Source of the DNA: Comamonas_F sp047606565
Lineage (GTDB): Bacteria; Pseudomonadota; Gammaproteobacteria; Burkholderiales; Burkholderiaceae_C
Direction of reading: 5' to 3'
Length of the DNA stretch: 55,511 nucleotides
Assembly: GCA_047606565.1 (NCBI GenBank)
Contig: JASGEH010000098.1
Span: forward strand, 1 to 55,511
Below, piece by piece: positions 8,628 to 17,173 of this stretch (positions are counted from its first letter, which is position 1; every line of letters begins with the position of its first letter). The notes beneath the pieces were generated by a model. The model saw nothing but the letters and a program-made list of their open reading frames with translations. It was not told the origin of the DNA and did no database searches. The translations under genes and the position numbers were made by a program.

Positions 8628-9836
8628 ATGACCGCATCGCCCATCGCCGCCGCTTCGCCCCACGTGATGAACACGTATGGCCGCCTGCCCATCGCCTTCT
8701 CGCACGGCGAGGGGGTGTGGCTGTGGGACGTCAACGGCAAGCAATACCTCGACAGCCTGGCCGGTGTGGCCGTCAACACGCTGGGCCATGCCCACCCGCA
8801 ACTGGTGGCGGCGCTGCGCGAGCAGGTCGGCCGGCTGATCCACACCTCCAACTACTTCCACGTCACCTTGCAGGAGCAACTGGCTGCGCGGCTGACCGCG
8901 CTGTCGGGCCTGACCAACGCCTTCTTCTGCTCGACCGGGCTGGAGGCCAACGAGGCGATGATCAAGATCGCGCGCAAGTTCGGCCATGACAAGGGCATCG
9001 AGCGGCCCAAGATCGTGGTCTACGAGCACGCCTTCCACGGCCGCTCGCTGGCGACGCTGTCGGCGACCGGCAATCCCAAGGTGCAGGCCGGCTTCGGTCC
9101 GCTGGTCGAGGGCTTTGTGCGGGTGCCGATCAACGACATCGCGGCCATCGAACAGGCCACGGCCAACGATCCGGACGTGGTGGCGGTGATGTTCGAGGTG
9201 ATCCAGGGCGAGGGCGGCATCCACGAACTGCAGGCCGAGTACCTGCGGCAGTTGCGCGCGCTGTGCGACCAGCGCGGCTGGCTGATGCTGATCGACGAGG
9301 TGCAGACCGGCATCGCCCGCACCGGCAAGTGGTTCGGCTTCCAGTGGTCCGGCATCCAGCCCGACGTGATCTCGCTGGCCAAGGGCCTGGGCAGCGGCGT
9401 GCCGGTGGGCGCGGTGCTGGCCGGCCCGGCGGCCGCCCAAGTCCTGCAGCCCGGCAACCATGGCAGCACCTTCGGCGGCAACCCGCTGGCCATGCGCGCC
9501 GGCGTGGAGACGCTGCGCATCGTCGAGGAAAGCGGCCTGCTGGACAACGCTGTCCGCGTCGGCGAGCAGATCCGCGCGCGCATCCGCCAGGAACTGGCCG
9601 GGGTGGACGGTTTCGTCGAAGTGCGCGGCCAGGGCCTGCTGATCGGCATCGAGCTGGCGCACGCCTGCGGCGAGCTGATGGGGCAGGGCGCCGAGGCCGG
9701 CCTGCTGTTCTCCGTGACCGCCGACCGCGTGGTGCGGCTGGTGCCACCGCTTATCATCAGCACTCGGGAGGCCGACCAGCTCGTCGATGCGCTGGTGCCG
9801 CTGATCAGGAAGTTCCTGGCGGCCAAGGCGGCCTGA
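8628..9836 (+). CDS. argD: Acetylornithine aminotransferase
   Basis: PLP-dependent class III aminotransferase of 402 residues that converts N-acetylglutamate semialdehyde to N-acetylornithine in arginine synthesis. Visible features are the N-terminal HVMNTYGRLPIAFSHGEG, the cofactor region FFCSTGLEANEAMIKIAR, the aspartate of LIDEVQTGIARTGK and the PLP lysine in DVISLAKGLGSGVP. GNHGSTFGGNPLA near residue 285 is characteristic of ArgD/AstC. argF follows 70 bp downstream. Relatives can also act on succinyl-ornithine or succinyl-diaminopimelate; the arg context supports ArgD. Confidence 0.93.
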   Translation: MTASPIAAASPHVMNTYGRLPIAFSHGEGVWLWDVNGKQYLDSLAGVAVNTLGHAHPQLVAALREQVGRLIHTSNYFHVTLQEQLAARLTALSGLTNAFFCSTGLEANEAMIKIARKFGHDKGIERPKIVVYEHAFHGRSLATLSATGNPKVQAGFGPLVEGFVRVPINDIAAIEQATANDPDVVAVMFEVIQGEGGIHELQAEYLRQLRALCDQRGWLMLIDEVQTGIARTGKWFGFQWSGIQPDVISLAKGLGSGVPVGAVLAGPAAAQVLQPGNHGSTFGGNPLAMRAGVETLRIVEESGLLDNAVRVGEQIRARIRQELAGVDGFVEVRGQGLLIGIELAHACGELMGQGAEAGLLFSVTADRVVRLVPPLIISTREADQLVDALVPLIRKFLAAKAA

Positions 9837-9906
9837 GTTCCGGGACCCTGGCGGCCCGGCCAGCCCTGGGAGGGGCGGGGCCGGGCTTGCTCATTCGCAC
9901 CGAGCC

Positions 9907-10821
9907 ATGAAACACTACCTGCAATTCAAAGACCTGAGCGCCGACGACTACGCCCACCTGTTCGAGCGCGCGGCGGCGATCAAGAAGAAGTTCAAGAACT
10001 ACGAGAAATACCACCCGCTGGCCGACCGCACGGTGGCGCTCATCTTTGAAAAAGCCTCGACGCGCACCCGCGTGAGCTTCGAGGCCGGCACCTACCAGCT
10101 CGGCGGCAGCGTGGTGCACCTGACCACGGGCGACAGCCAGCTCGGCCGCGCCGAGCCGATCGAAGACAGCGCCAAGGTCATCAGCCGCATGGTCGACCTG
10201 GTGATGATCCGCACCTTCGAGCAGGCCAAGATCGAGGCCTTCGCCGCGCACTCGCGCGTGCCGGTCATCAACGGCCTGACCAACGAGTTCCACCCCTGCC
10301 AGATCCTGGCCGACATCTTCACCTGGATCGAGCACCGTGGCTCCATCGCGGGCAAGACGGTGGCCTGGGTGGGCGACGGCAACAACATGGCCAACACCTG
10401 GCTGCAGGCGGCCGAGCTGCTGGGCTTCACGGTGCACGTGAGCACGCCCTCGGGCTACGAGATCGACACCCGCGTCGCCGGCGTGCAGGCCGGCTCGCAT
10501 TACAAGGTCTTCGCGGACCCGCTGGAAGCCTGCCGGGGTGCCGACCTGATCACCACCGACGTCTGGACCTCGATGGGCTACGAGGCCGAGAACGAGGCCC
10601 GCAAGAAGGCCTTTGCCGACTGGCGCGTGGACGCCGAGATGATGGCCGCAGCCCAGCCCGGCGCGCTGTTCATGCACTGCCTGCCCGCGCACCGCGGCGA
10701 GGAGGTCGATGCCGAGGTCATCGACGGCCCGCAATCCGTGGTCTGGGACGAGGCCGAGAACCGCATGCACGTGCAGAAGGCGCTGATGGAGTTCCTGCTG
10801 CTGGGCAAGGTCGCCGACTGA
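9907..10821 (+). CDS. argF: Ornithine carbamoyltransferase
   Basis: Cytoplasmic 304-residue transferase that makes citrulline from ornithine and carbamoyl phosphate. The carbamoyl-phosphate loop FEKASTRTRVSFE is near residues 48-60, HPCQ at about 131 and the ornithine-loop motif MHCLPAHRGEEV near residue 256; VWTSMG marks the SMG loop. Complete, with normal family length. It lies in a run argD-argF-pth-argJ on one strand, with pth starting 14 bp later, so co-transcription is likely. Confidence 0.96.
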   Translation: MKHYLQFKDLSADDYAHLFERAAAIKKKFKNYEKYHPLADRTVALIFEKASTRTRVSFEAGTYQLGGSVVHLTTGDSQLGRAEPIEDSAKVISRMVDLVMIRTFEQAKIEAFAAHSRVPVINGLTNEFHPCQILADIFTWIEHRGSIAGKTVAWVGDGNNMANTWLQAAELLGFTVHVSTPSGYEIDTRVAGVQAGSHYKVFADPLEACRGADLITTDVWTSMGYEAENEARKKAFADWRVDAEMMAAAQPGALFMHCLPAHRGEEVDAEVIDGPQSVVWDEAENRMHVQKALMEFLLLGKVAD

Positions 10822-10835
10822 CGCGCCGGCCGACC

Positions 10836-11480
10836 ATGATCCGACTCTTCGTGGGGCTGGGCAACCCCGGCCCCGAATATGCCGACACCCGCCACAACGC
10901 GGGCTTCTGGTGGATAGACGAACTGGCGCGTTCGCTGGGCGCCCCGCTGGCCATGGACAAGGGCTACCACGGCCTGCTGGCGCGCACGCAGTTGATGGGC
11001 CGCAGCGTCTGGCTGCTGGAGCCGCAGACCTTCATGAACGCCTCCGGCCGCTCGGTGGGGGCGCTGGCGCGCTTCTTCAAGATCGCGCCCGAGGAAATCC
11101 TGGTGGTGCACGACGAACTCGACATCGTGCCCGGCCAGGTCAAGCTCAAGCGCGGCGGCGGCCACGCCGGCCACAACGGCCTGCGCGACATCCAGGCCCA
11201 GCTCGGCACGCCCGACTTCTGGCGGCTGCGCCTGGGCATCGGCCACCCGGGCGTCAAGTCCGAGGTCATCCACTGGGTGCTGAAGAAACCGTCGCTCGAC
11301 CACCGCATCGCCATCGACCAGTGCATAGACCGCTCGCTCAAGGCCGTGCCCGACCTGGTGCAAGGCGAGATCGACAAGGCCACCGCGCTGATCCACACCC
11401 ACCAGCCGCCACGCCCCAAGCCGCCGCGCAAGGCGCCCGGCGAGTCGCCAGCGGCGCCCGCGCCTTCCACGACGGCCTGA
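10836..11480 (+). CDS. pth: Peptidyl-tRNA hydrolase
   Basis: A 214-residue enzyme that releases tRNA from peptidyl-tRNA dropped by ribosomes. The catalytic histidine lies in YADTRHNAGFWWID (residues about 16-29), the conserved asparagine in TFMNASG and the aspartate in VHDELDIVPG. GGGHAGHNGLRDI is the family glycine loop. The C-terminal 30 residues are a proline/lysine-rich tail beyond the usual domain. It starts 14 bp after argF and is followed 68 bp later by argJ. pth is more commonly found beside rplY or ychF, so placement inside an arginine cluster is unusual. Confidence 0.95.
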   Translation: MIRLFVGLGNPGPEYADTRHNAGFWWIDELARSLGAPLAMDKGYHGLLARTQLMGRSVWLLEPQTFMNASGRSVGALARFFKIAPEEILVVHDELDIVPGQVKLKRGGGHAGHNGLRDIQAQLGTPDFWRLRLGIGHPGVKSEVIHWVLKKPSLDHRIAIDQCIDRSLKAVPDLVQGEIDKATALIHTHQPPRPKPPRKAPGESPAAPAPSTTA

Positions 11481-11548
11481 GCCCGACTTTGGGCTTGCCG
11501 GCCATTTCCGTCCATCCCGCCCTGCCATCCAGAACCCGAGGTCGTCCC

Positions 11549-12790
11549 ATGCCTGTCAACCTGTCCACTCCCGATCCCTCCACCCTGCTGCCCATCGCGG
11601 GCGTGCGCATCGGCTATGCCGAGGCCGGCGTGCGCAAGGCCAACCGCAAGGACGTGACGGTCTTCCTGCTCGACGAAGGCGTGGCCGTGGCCGGCGTGTT
11701 CACGCAGAACCGCTTCTGCGCGGCGCCGGTGCAGGTCTGCCGCGAGTCGCTGCAGGCGGCGGCCGCCGGCGGCCCGGGCATCCGCGCGCTGGTGGTCAAC
11801 ACCGGCAACGCCAACGCCGGCACCGGCGAGGACGGCCTGGCACGGGCGCGCCAGACCGCCGCCGCGCTGGCCGCGCAACTGGGCCTCGCGCCCGCGCAGG
11901 TGCTGCCGTTTTCCACCGGCGTCATCATGGAGCCGCTGCCGGTCGAGCGCATCGCCGCCGCGCTGCCGGCGGCCATCGGCAACGCCGACGCCGGCCACTG
12001 GGGCGTGGCCGCCGAGGCCATCATGACCACCGACACCGTACCCAAGGCCTTCAGCCGCCGCATCGAGATCGACGGCGTGCCGGTCAGCATCACCGGCATC
12101 AGCAAGGGTGCCGGCATGATCCGCCCCAACATGGCGACCATGCTGGGCTTTCTGGCGACCGACGCCAACATCGCCCCCAGCCTGCTGCCGGCGCTGGCGC
12201 GCGAGCTGGCCGAGGGCTCGTTCAACCGCGTGACCATCGACGGCGACACTTCCACCAACGACTCTTTCGTCGTCATGGCCAGCGGCCGCGCCGCGCATGC
12301 CCCCATCACCGCCTGGGACAGCGCGCAGGCCTTGGCCCTGAAGGCGGCCCTGCTGGAGGTGGCGCGCCTGCTGGCGCAGGCCATCGTGCGCGACGGCGAG
12401 GGCGCGACCAAGTTCATCACCGTCCGCGTCGAAGGCGGCAAGAACGCCGAGGAATGCCGCCAGGTCGGCTACGCCATCGCCCATTCGCCGCTGGTCAAGA
12501 CCGCCTTCTTCGCCAGCGACCCCAACCTGGGCCGCATCCTGGCGGCCGTGGGCTACGCCGGCATCGCCGACCTGGACCAGACCGGCATCGACCTCTATCT
12601 GGACGACGTGCACGTCGCCGTCCAGGGCGGGCGCAACCCCGCCTACCAGGAGGCCGACGGCCAGCGCGTCATGCAGCAAAGCGAGATCACCGTGCGCGTG
12701 GTGCTGGGCCGGGGCGAGGCCGCCGACACGGTCTGGACCTGCGACCTGAGCCACGACTACGTGTCGATCAACGCCGACTACCGTTCCTGA
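11549..12790 (+). CDS. argJ: Bifunctional ornithine acetyltransferase / N-acetylglutamate synthase
   Basis: A 413-residue enzyme that transfers the acetyl group from N-acetylornithine to glutamate, closing the acetyl cycle of arginine synthesis. The precursor self-cleaves before a nucleophilic threonine; here that site is in GMIRPNMATMLGFLATD, near residue 200. Other family features are NTGNANAGTG, FSTGVIMEPLP and the C-terminal CDLSHDYVSINADYRS. It follows argD, argF and pth on the same strand. Whether the enzyme is mono- or bifunctional cannot be told from sequence alone. Confidence 0.95.
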   Translation: MPVNLSTPDPSTLLPIAGVRIGYAEAGVRKANRKDVTVFLLDEGVAVAGVFTQNRFCAAPVQVCRESLQAAAAGGPGIRALVVNTGNANAGTGEDGLARARQTAAALAAQLGLAPAQVLPFSTGVIMEPLPVERIAAALPAAIGNADAGHWGVAAEAIMTTDTVPKAFSRRIEIDGVPVSITGISKGAGMIRPNMATMLGFLATDANIAPSLLPALARELAEGSFNRVTIDGDTSTNDSFVVMASGRAAHAPITAWDSAQALALKAALLEVARLLAQAIVRDGEGATKFITVRVEGGKNAEECRQVGYAIAHSPLVKTAFFASDPNLGRILAAVGYAGIADLDQTGIDLYLDDVHVAVQGGRNPAYQEADGQRVMQQSEITVRVVLGRGEAADTVWTCDLSHDYVSINADYRS

Positions 12791-12810
12791 TCCGTTCGAG
12801 AAAGCCCGAG

Positions 12811-13683
12811 ATGAACGAGAACTTCGAGCGCCTGCTGCAGCGGGCCGAGTCCCTGCTGGCGCGGCTGGAGGCGGTGCTGCCGCAGCCGCTGGCCGAGCCC
12901 GACTGGAACGCCTCGGTGGCGTTTCGCTACCGCAAGCGCGCCAGCGGCCACGGCGTGCTCGAACCGGTGCGCCATGTCGCGCGCATGGCGCTGGGCGACC
13001 TGCGGGAAATCGATGCCCAGAAAGAGAAAATCCGCCGCAACACCGAGCAGTTCGTCCACGGCCGCCCGGCCAACAACGTGCTGCTGACGGGCGCGCGCGG
13101 CACCGGCAAGTCCTCGCTCATCAAGGCCCTGCTCGACACCTACGCGGCCGACGGCCTGCGGCTGATCGAGGTCGACAAGGCCGACCTGGTGGACCTGCCG
13201 GACCTGGTCGAGATCGTGGCCGCGCGGCCCGAGAAGTTCATCGTGTTCGCCGACGACCTCAGCTTCGAGGACGGCGAGCCGGCCTACAAGGCGCTCAAGT
13301 CCATCCTCGACGGCTCGATCGCGGCGGCCACCGCCAACGTGCTGATCTACGCCACCAGCAACCGCCGCCACCTGCTGCCCGAATACATGGCCGACAACCA
13401 CAGCTACCGGCACAGCGACGACGGCGAGCTGCACCCGGGCGAGGTGGTGGAGGAAAAGATCTCGCTGTCCGAGCGCTTCGGGCTGTGGGTCAGCTTCTAC
13501 CCCTTCAGCCAGGACGAGTACCTGGCCATCGTGGCGCAGTGGCTGCGGTCTTTTGGCGTGCCGCAGCAGCGCATCGACGGCGCGCGCCAGGAGGCGCTGG
13601 TGTGGGCGCTGGAGCGGGCCTCGCGCAGCGGGCGCGTGGCCTACCAGTTCGCGCGCGACTTCGTCGGCCGGGAGGCGGCATGA
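12811..13683 (+). CDS. DUF815 P-loop ATP-binding protein
   Basis: A 290-residue AAA-like ATPase. The Walker A motif is LLTGARGTGKSSLIKALL near residue 95, and Walker B is FIVFADDLSFED near 145. It is followed by an ATSNRRHLLPEYMADN sensor-like segment and an arginine-rich HTH-like tail. DUF815 proteins are widespread and of unknown function. It starts 20 bp after argJ, and its stop overlaps the nudix gene start (ATGA), so argJ, this gene and the nudix gene are probably co-transcribed. The order is conserved in Burkholderiales as far as I recall. Confidence 0.88.
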   Translation: MNENFERLLQRAESLLARLEAVLPQPLAEPDWNASVAFRYRKRASGHGVLEPVRHVARMALGDLREIDAQKEKIRRNTEQFVHGRPANNVLLTGARGTGKSSLIKALLDTYAADGLRLIEVDKADLVDLPDLVEIVAARPEKFIVFADDLSFEDGEPAYKALKSILDGSIAAATANVLIYATSNRRHLLPEYMADNHSYRHSDDGELHPGEVVEEKISLSERFGLWVSFYPFSQDEYLAIVAQWLRSFGVPQQRIDGARQEALVWALERASRSGRVAYQFARDFVGREAA

Positions 13684-14198
13684 CGCGCCCGCCGCTGGTC
13701 GCCCATGGCGAACGCCCGCGCGAGGGCGGCCCTGACCGCAAGGTCACCGAGGTGGCGGTCGGCGTGCTGTTGCAGCCCGACGGCGCCTTTCTGCTGACTT
13801 CGCGGCCGGCCGGCAAGGTCTACGCCGGCTACTGGGAGTTCCCGGGCGGCAAGTTCGAGCCCGGCGAGAACGTGCAGCAGGCGCTGGCGCGCGAGCTGGA
13901 TGAGGAACTGGGCATCCAGATCGGCCCGGTCGAGCCGTGGCGCACCGAACTGGTCGATTACCCGCATGCGCTGGTGCGCCTGAACTTTTGCAAGGTGGCG
14001 CAGTGGCAGGGCGTCTTGCAGATGCGCGAAGGGCAGAGCCACCGCTGGCAGCAGTTTCCGGTCGACATCCACCCCATCCTGCCGGGCGCGCTGCCGGTGC
14101 TGCAATGGCTGGCCGACGAACGCCACTGGTTGGGCGGCACCACGCTGGAGCCGCTCGACCCGGCCACCGGCATGCGGGTCGCCGAAGACGCTCAGTAA
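13680..14198 (+). CDS. mutT: Nudix hydrolase, MutT-like
   Basis: A 172-residue nudix enzyme, likely cleansing 8-oxo-dGTP or a related nucleotide. The nudix box is complete: GGKFEPGENVQQALARELDE followed by ELGI at about residues 58-80. The upstream VAVGVLLQPDGAFLLTSRP and YAGYWEFPGG segments fit the MutT subgroup. The start overlaps the DUF815 stop by ATGA coupling. The C-terminal 40 residues, after VLQWLADERHW, extend past the catalytic domain. Convergent with yacG, with only 3 bp between stops. Confidence 0.85.
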   Translation: MTRPPLVAHGERPREGGPDRKVTEVAVGVLLQPDGAFLLTSRPAGKVYAGYWEFPGGKFEPGENVQQALARELDEELGIQIGPVEPWRTELVDYPHALVRLNFCKVAQWQGVLQMREGQSHRWQQFPVDIHPILPGALPVLQWLADERHWLGGTTLEPLDPATGMRVAEDAQ

Positions 14199-14201
14199 CG
14201 C

Positions 14202-14465
14202 TCAGTGACGCCAGTCGGGCGGCGTCGGATGGCCGGCCGCCGCCGCATCGGTGCCATCCGGCTCGTCGTCCGGCCCCTCGACCGCGCCGACGCGGAACTG
14301 CTCACTGGCCCAGGCGCCCAGGTCGATGCCCTTGCAGCGCGCGCTGCAGAACGGCCGGTAAGGGTTGCTGGGCGCGTAAATCGTGGTGTCGCCGCACTGC
14401 GGGCAGTTCACGGCCGGGGTGGCGGAATGGGCTGGCGGGGTGACAGGGGGTTTGGCGGCGGACAT
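14202..14465 (-). CDS. yacG: DNA gyrase inhibitor / zinc protein YacG
   Basis: An 87-residue protein with the four-cysteine zinc site of YacG: CPQCGDTTIY near residue 21, then NPYRPFCSARCKGIDLGAWA near 34-53. E. coli YacG binds GyrB and inhibits DNA gyrase. The C-terminus is acidic and variable, as in the family. In E. coli yacG follows zapD and coaE; the same order holds here with pilD added, all on the minus strand. Confidence 0.92.
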   Translation of the reverse strand: MSAAKPPVTPPAHSATPAVNCPQCGDTTIYAPSNPYRPFCSARCKGIDLGAWASEQFRVGAVEGPDDEPDGTDAAAAGHPTPPDWRH

Positions 14466-14478
14466 GGCGCGGTGCAGG

Positions 14479-14507
14479 GTAAGAAAGAAGCCCGGACGGG
14501 CCGGGCT
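14479..14507 (-). terminator. Probable terminator between zapD and yacG
   Basis: On the minus strand a 7-bp perfect stem AGCCCGG/CCGGGCT (14489-14495 with 14501-14507) is followed by TCTTTCTT. The T-tract is interrupted, so termination may be partial and yacG could still be read from upstream. Confidence 0.5.
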
Positions 14508-14535
14508 CTGAAAGTACGCGTCAGGCGACGCCCGG

Positions 14536-15306
14536 TCAGTTCAGCGCGATCTCGAAGTTGACGTCCTCGGGCGTGGGCACGAGGCGGCCATTTTCGCCGG
14601 CTTCCAGGAAACGCACGGAAGCCAGCAGGCGGTTGCCGCTCATCTCCGGCACCAGCCCGCGGCTGGGGTCGATGCGCAGGCGCAGCAACTGGAAGCTGCG
14701 GCCCTGCGGCAGGTTCTGCTGGAACACGCCGGCGGCGGCGGCCACCTTCTGCCAGCCGCTGGCGTCGCGCAGCAGCCGCAGCAGCAGGTGGACGGGTTCG
14801 GCCAGCGCCGCGAAGGACTGGGCCCAGTCCTCCAGATCGGCGATGCGGCGCGCGGGTGGCAGGTGCTGCCAGGCGTGGTAGACCGGCAGGTCGAACTCGC
14901 AGGTGCCGCCGGGCACGGCGAAGCGGCTGCGCAGCGAGTTGAGCCATTCGTGGTCGAGCAGCGCCTGCCCGGCCTTGCTGTGCTGTTCGTGCAGCGAGGT
15001 GAAGCTGGCCTCGATCTGACCGACGATCTCGTCGAGTGCCGCCTGCGAGATGTGCGGGTTGTCGCGGTAGCCGTTGAGCACCTGTTTCTGGCGCTCCAGG
15101 TCCTTGAGCAGGTCGGTCTTGAGGTCGGGCCGCGCCGAGACCTCGATGATCTCGAACATCGTCGCCAGCGCGTAGTGGTGGTCGACGGCGTGTTCGCGCG
15201 GCACCAGTTGGCCCAGGCGACGCAGCAGGTGCTCCAGGCGCAGATAGGTCCGGGTGCGCTCGTTGAAAGGGAATTCGTACAGCATCAAAGGCTTGGGACT
15301 GGGCAT
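14536..15306 (-). CDS. zapD: Cell division protein ZapD
   Basis: A 256-residue FtsZ-bundling protein. The N-terminus YEFPFNERTRTYLRLEHLLRR is the typical ZapD opening; further conserved blocks are TMFEIIEVSARPDLKTDLLK and the C-terminal tail RLVPTPEDVNFEIALN. It follows coaE (148 bp upstream) and precedes yacG, the same order as in many proteobacteria. Start choice is uncertain: ATG at 15306 gives MPSPKPLMLYEF, ATG at 15285 gives MLYEF; neither has a strong ribosome-binding site. Confidence 0.92.
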   Translation of the reverse strand: MPSPKPLMLYEFPFNERTRTYLRLEHLLRRLGQLVPREHAVDHHYALATMFEIIEVSARPDLKTDLLKDLERQKQVLNGYRDNPHISQAALDEIVGQIEASFTSLHEQHSKAGQALLDHEWLNSLRSRFAVPGGTCEFDLPVYHAWQHLPPARRIADLEDWAQSFAALAEPVHLLLRLLRDASGWQKVAAAAGVFQQNLPQGRSFQLLRLRIDPSRGLVPEMSGNRLLASVRFLEAGENGRLVPTPEDVNFEIALN

Positions 15307-15454
15307 CGGGATGAGGGCGGGAGCGCTTGCGGGAAACGGGTGGAATTCATGGCGCGCGGCGGCGGCTCGGCAGCGGCGAGGAAACCGGGCCCTGCCAGCC
15401 GCTGGCGCGCGGTGTATCGGCGTGCCGATCGGTGCTGATCGCGGCGCGATGCCA

Positions 15455-16105
15455 TCATACGTGCAGCCCGGGCGCCCACTGTAGGACGGCAGCCAACACA
15501 CGCTCGCGCAGCTCGGCTGGCGTCAGGTTTTCGTTGACCACGACCGCGTCGGCCAGCGCGCGGCGCTGTTCGCGCGTGGCCTGCCGGGCGATGATGCCGC
15601 GCACCGCCGCCTCGCTCCAGCCGCTGCGCTGCATCACGCGGCGCACCTGGGTCTCGGCGCTGCAGTCGATCACCAGGATGCGGTCGAGCCGCGAGCGCCA
15701 GTCGTCGGCCGCCTCGGCCAGCAGCGGAATGTCGTAGACGATGCAGGGCGCGCCGGCGGCGGCCTCGGTCTGCCGCGCGATCGCCTGCCGCACCAGCGGA
15801 TGCACGATGCCTTCGAGGCGCGCCTGCGCCGCCGGATCGTCGATCAGCAACTGGCGCATCGCCGGGCGGTCGAGCGCGCCGTCGGCCGTGATCAGCGCAT
15901 CGCCAAAGGCCGCGCGCAGCGCCGCGATGGCCGCGCCCCCCGGCGCGGTGGTGGCGCGCGAGATCGCGTCGGCATCGACCACGACCGCGCCGGCCTCGGC
16001 CAGCATGTGCGCGGCCGTGCTCTTGCCGCTGCCGATGCCGCCCGTCAGCCCCAGCCGCAGGGGCGTGCCGGGGGCCGCGCGCGCGGGTTTCGGATCGCGG
16101 CTCAT
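15455..16105 (-). CDS. coaE: Dephospho-CoA kinase
   Basis: A 216-residue P-loop kinase for the last step of coenzyme A synthesis. Walker A GLTGGIGSGKST is at about residues 19-30, with DADAISRATTAPGG and VYDIPLLAEA as substrate and Walker-B-like motifs and RQATREQRRALADAVV near the C-terminus. Its start overlaps the pilD stop (ATGA), so it is translationally coupled to the prepilin peptidase, a common arrangement in proteobacteria. Confidence 0.95.
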   Translation of the reverse strand: MSRDPKPARAAPGTPLRLGLTGGIGSGKSTAAHMLAEAGAVVVDADAISRATTAPGGAAIAALRAAFGDALITADGALDRPAMRQLLIDDPAAQARLEGIVHPLVRQAIARQTEAAAGAPCIVYDIPLLAEAADDWRSRLDRILVIDCSAETQVRRVMQRSGWSEAAVRGIIARQATREQRRALADAVVVNENLTPAELRERVLAAVLQWAPGLHV

Positions 16106-17040
16106 CGCAACAGGTCCTCCACCGTGCCGGGGCCCAGCAGCATCGCCAGCAGGCCGGCTGCGGCCAGGAAGGGGCCGAAGGGGAAATAGCCGCCCGCGCG
16201 CAGGCCGCTGCCGAGCTTGAGCGCGATGCCCGCGAGCGCGCCGACCAGCGACGAGACCAGCACCACCGGCAGCAGCGCCTGCCAGCCCAGCCATGCGCCC
16301 AGCGCCGCCAGCAGCTTGAAGTCGCCATGGCCCATGCCCTGGCGGCCGGTCAGCAGCCGAAACAGCGTGCAGATGATCCACAGCGACAGATAGCCCGCCG
16401 CCGCGCCCCAGACCGCATCGGCCAGGTGGGTGCCGTTCAACCCCGCCGCGGCGGCCAGCAGCCCCAGCCAGAGCAGCGGCAGCACGATGCTGTCCGGCAG
16501 CAGCGTGGTGTCCCAGTCGATGAAGGCCAGCGCCACCAGCGCGGCGCAGAACGTTGCCCACAGCCCGCCGCTGGCCCCCAGGCCCCAGCGCCAGCCGCAG
16601 TAGCCGAACAGCAGCCCGGTCAGCAGCTCCACCGCCGGGTAGCGCAGGCCGTAGGGCGCGCCGCAGGCCGCGCAGCGCCCGCGCAGCGCGAGGTAGCTGA
16701 GCAGCGGAATGTTCTGGTACCAGCGGATCGCGTGCCCGCAGCCCCGGCAGGCCGAGCGCGGGCGCGACAGCGTCAGCGGCGGTAGCGCCTCGGCCTGGGC
16801 GTGGGCCGCCTGCGCGGCGCGCGCCAGCTCGGGCGGCGGCGTGCGGGCCGGGCCGAAGACCAGCGGCCACAGACCCTGGCCGGCCGGGGCCTCGGCATCG
16901 CGCAGGCTGTCCAGCGCGTCGGCCAGCCAGGCGCGGTACATCATGCGCGGCAGGCGAAAGATGACGACGTTGAGAAAGCTGCCGATCAGCAGGCCGACCA
17001 GCCCGGCCAGCGCGGCGTCGGTCCAGGGAGAAAACAGCAT
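16102..17040 (-). CDS. pilD: Type IV prepilin peptidase / N-methyltransferase
   Basis: An inner-membrane bifunctional enzyme of 312 residues that cleaves and N-methylates type IV prepilins or type II secretion pseudopilins. The N-terminal IGSFLNVVIFRLP, the tetracysteine zinc site (CRGCG and CAACG near residues 98-124) and both catalytic aspartates are visible, in FIDWDTTLLPD and GMGHGDFKLLAALG. About eight transmembrane helices. An in-frame ATG at 17049 would add three residues. No other pilus gene is in the window, so its substrates are encoded elsewhere. Confidence 0.93.
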   Translation of the reverse strand: MLFSPWTDAALAGLVGLLIGSFLNVVIFRLPRMMYRAWLADALDSLRDAEAPAGQGLWPLVFGPARTPPPELARAAQAAHAQAEALPPLTLSRPRSACRGCGHAIRWYQNIPLLSYLALRGRCAACGAPYGLRYPAVELLTGLLFGYCGWRWGLGASGGLWATFCAALVALAFIDWDTTLLPDSIVLPLLWLGLLAAAAGLNGTHLADAVWGAAAGYLSLWIICTLFRLLTGRQGMGHGDFKLLAALGAWLGWQALLPVVLVSSLVGALAGIALKLGSGLRAGGYFPFGPFLAAAGLLAMLLGPGTVEDLLR

Positions 17041-17173
17041 GGGAGGCATCCGGGGCAAGCGCCGCAAGGGCGCCGGAAACAGGCTCCGAGTGTAGGGCCG
17101 AAGTGCTGCCTGGATCGCCGCAAGCCCGGCGAAGTGTGGCGAAGTGCCGCCGCGCAGCGCCGATAATGCGCCG

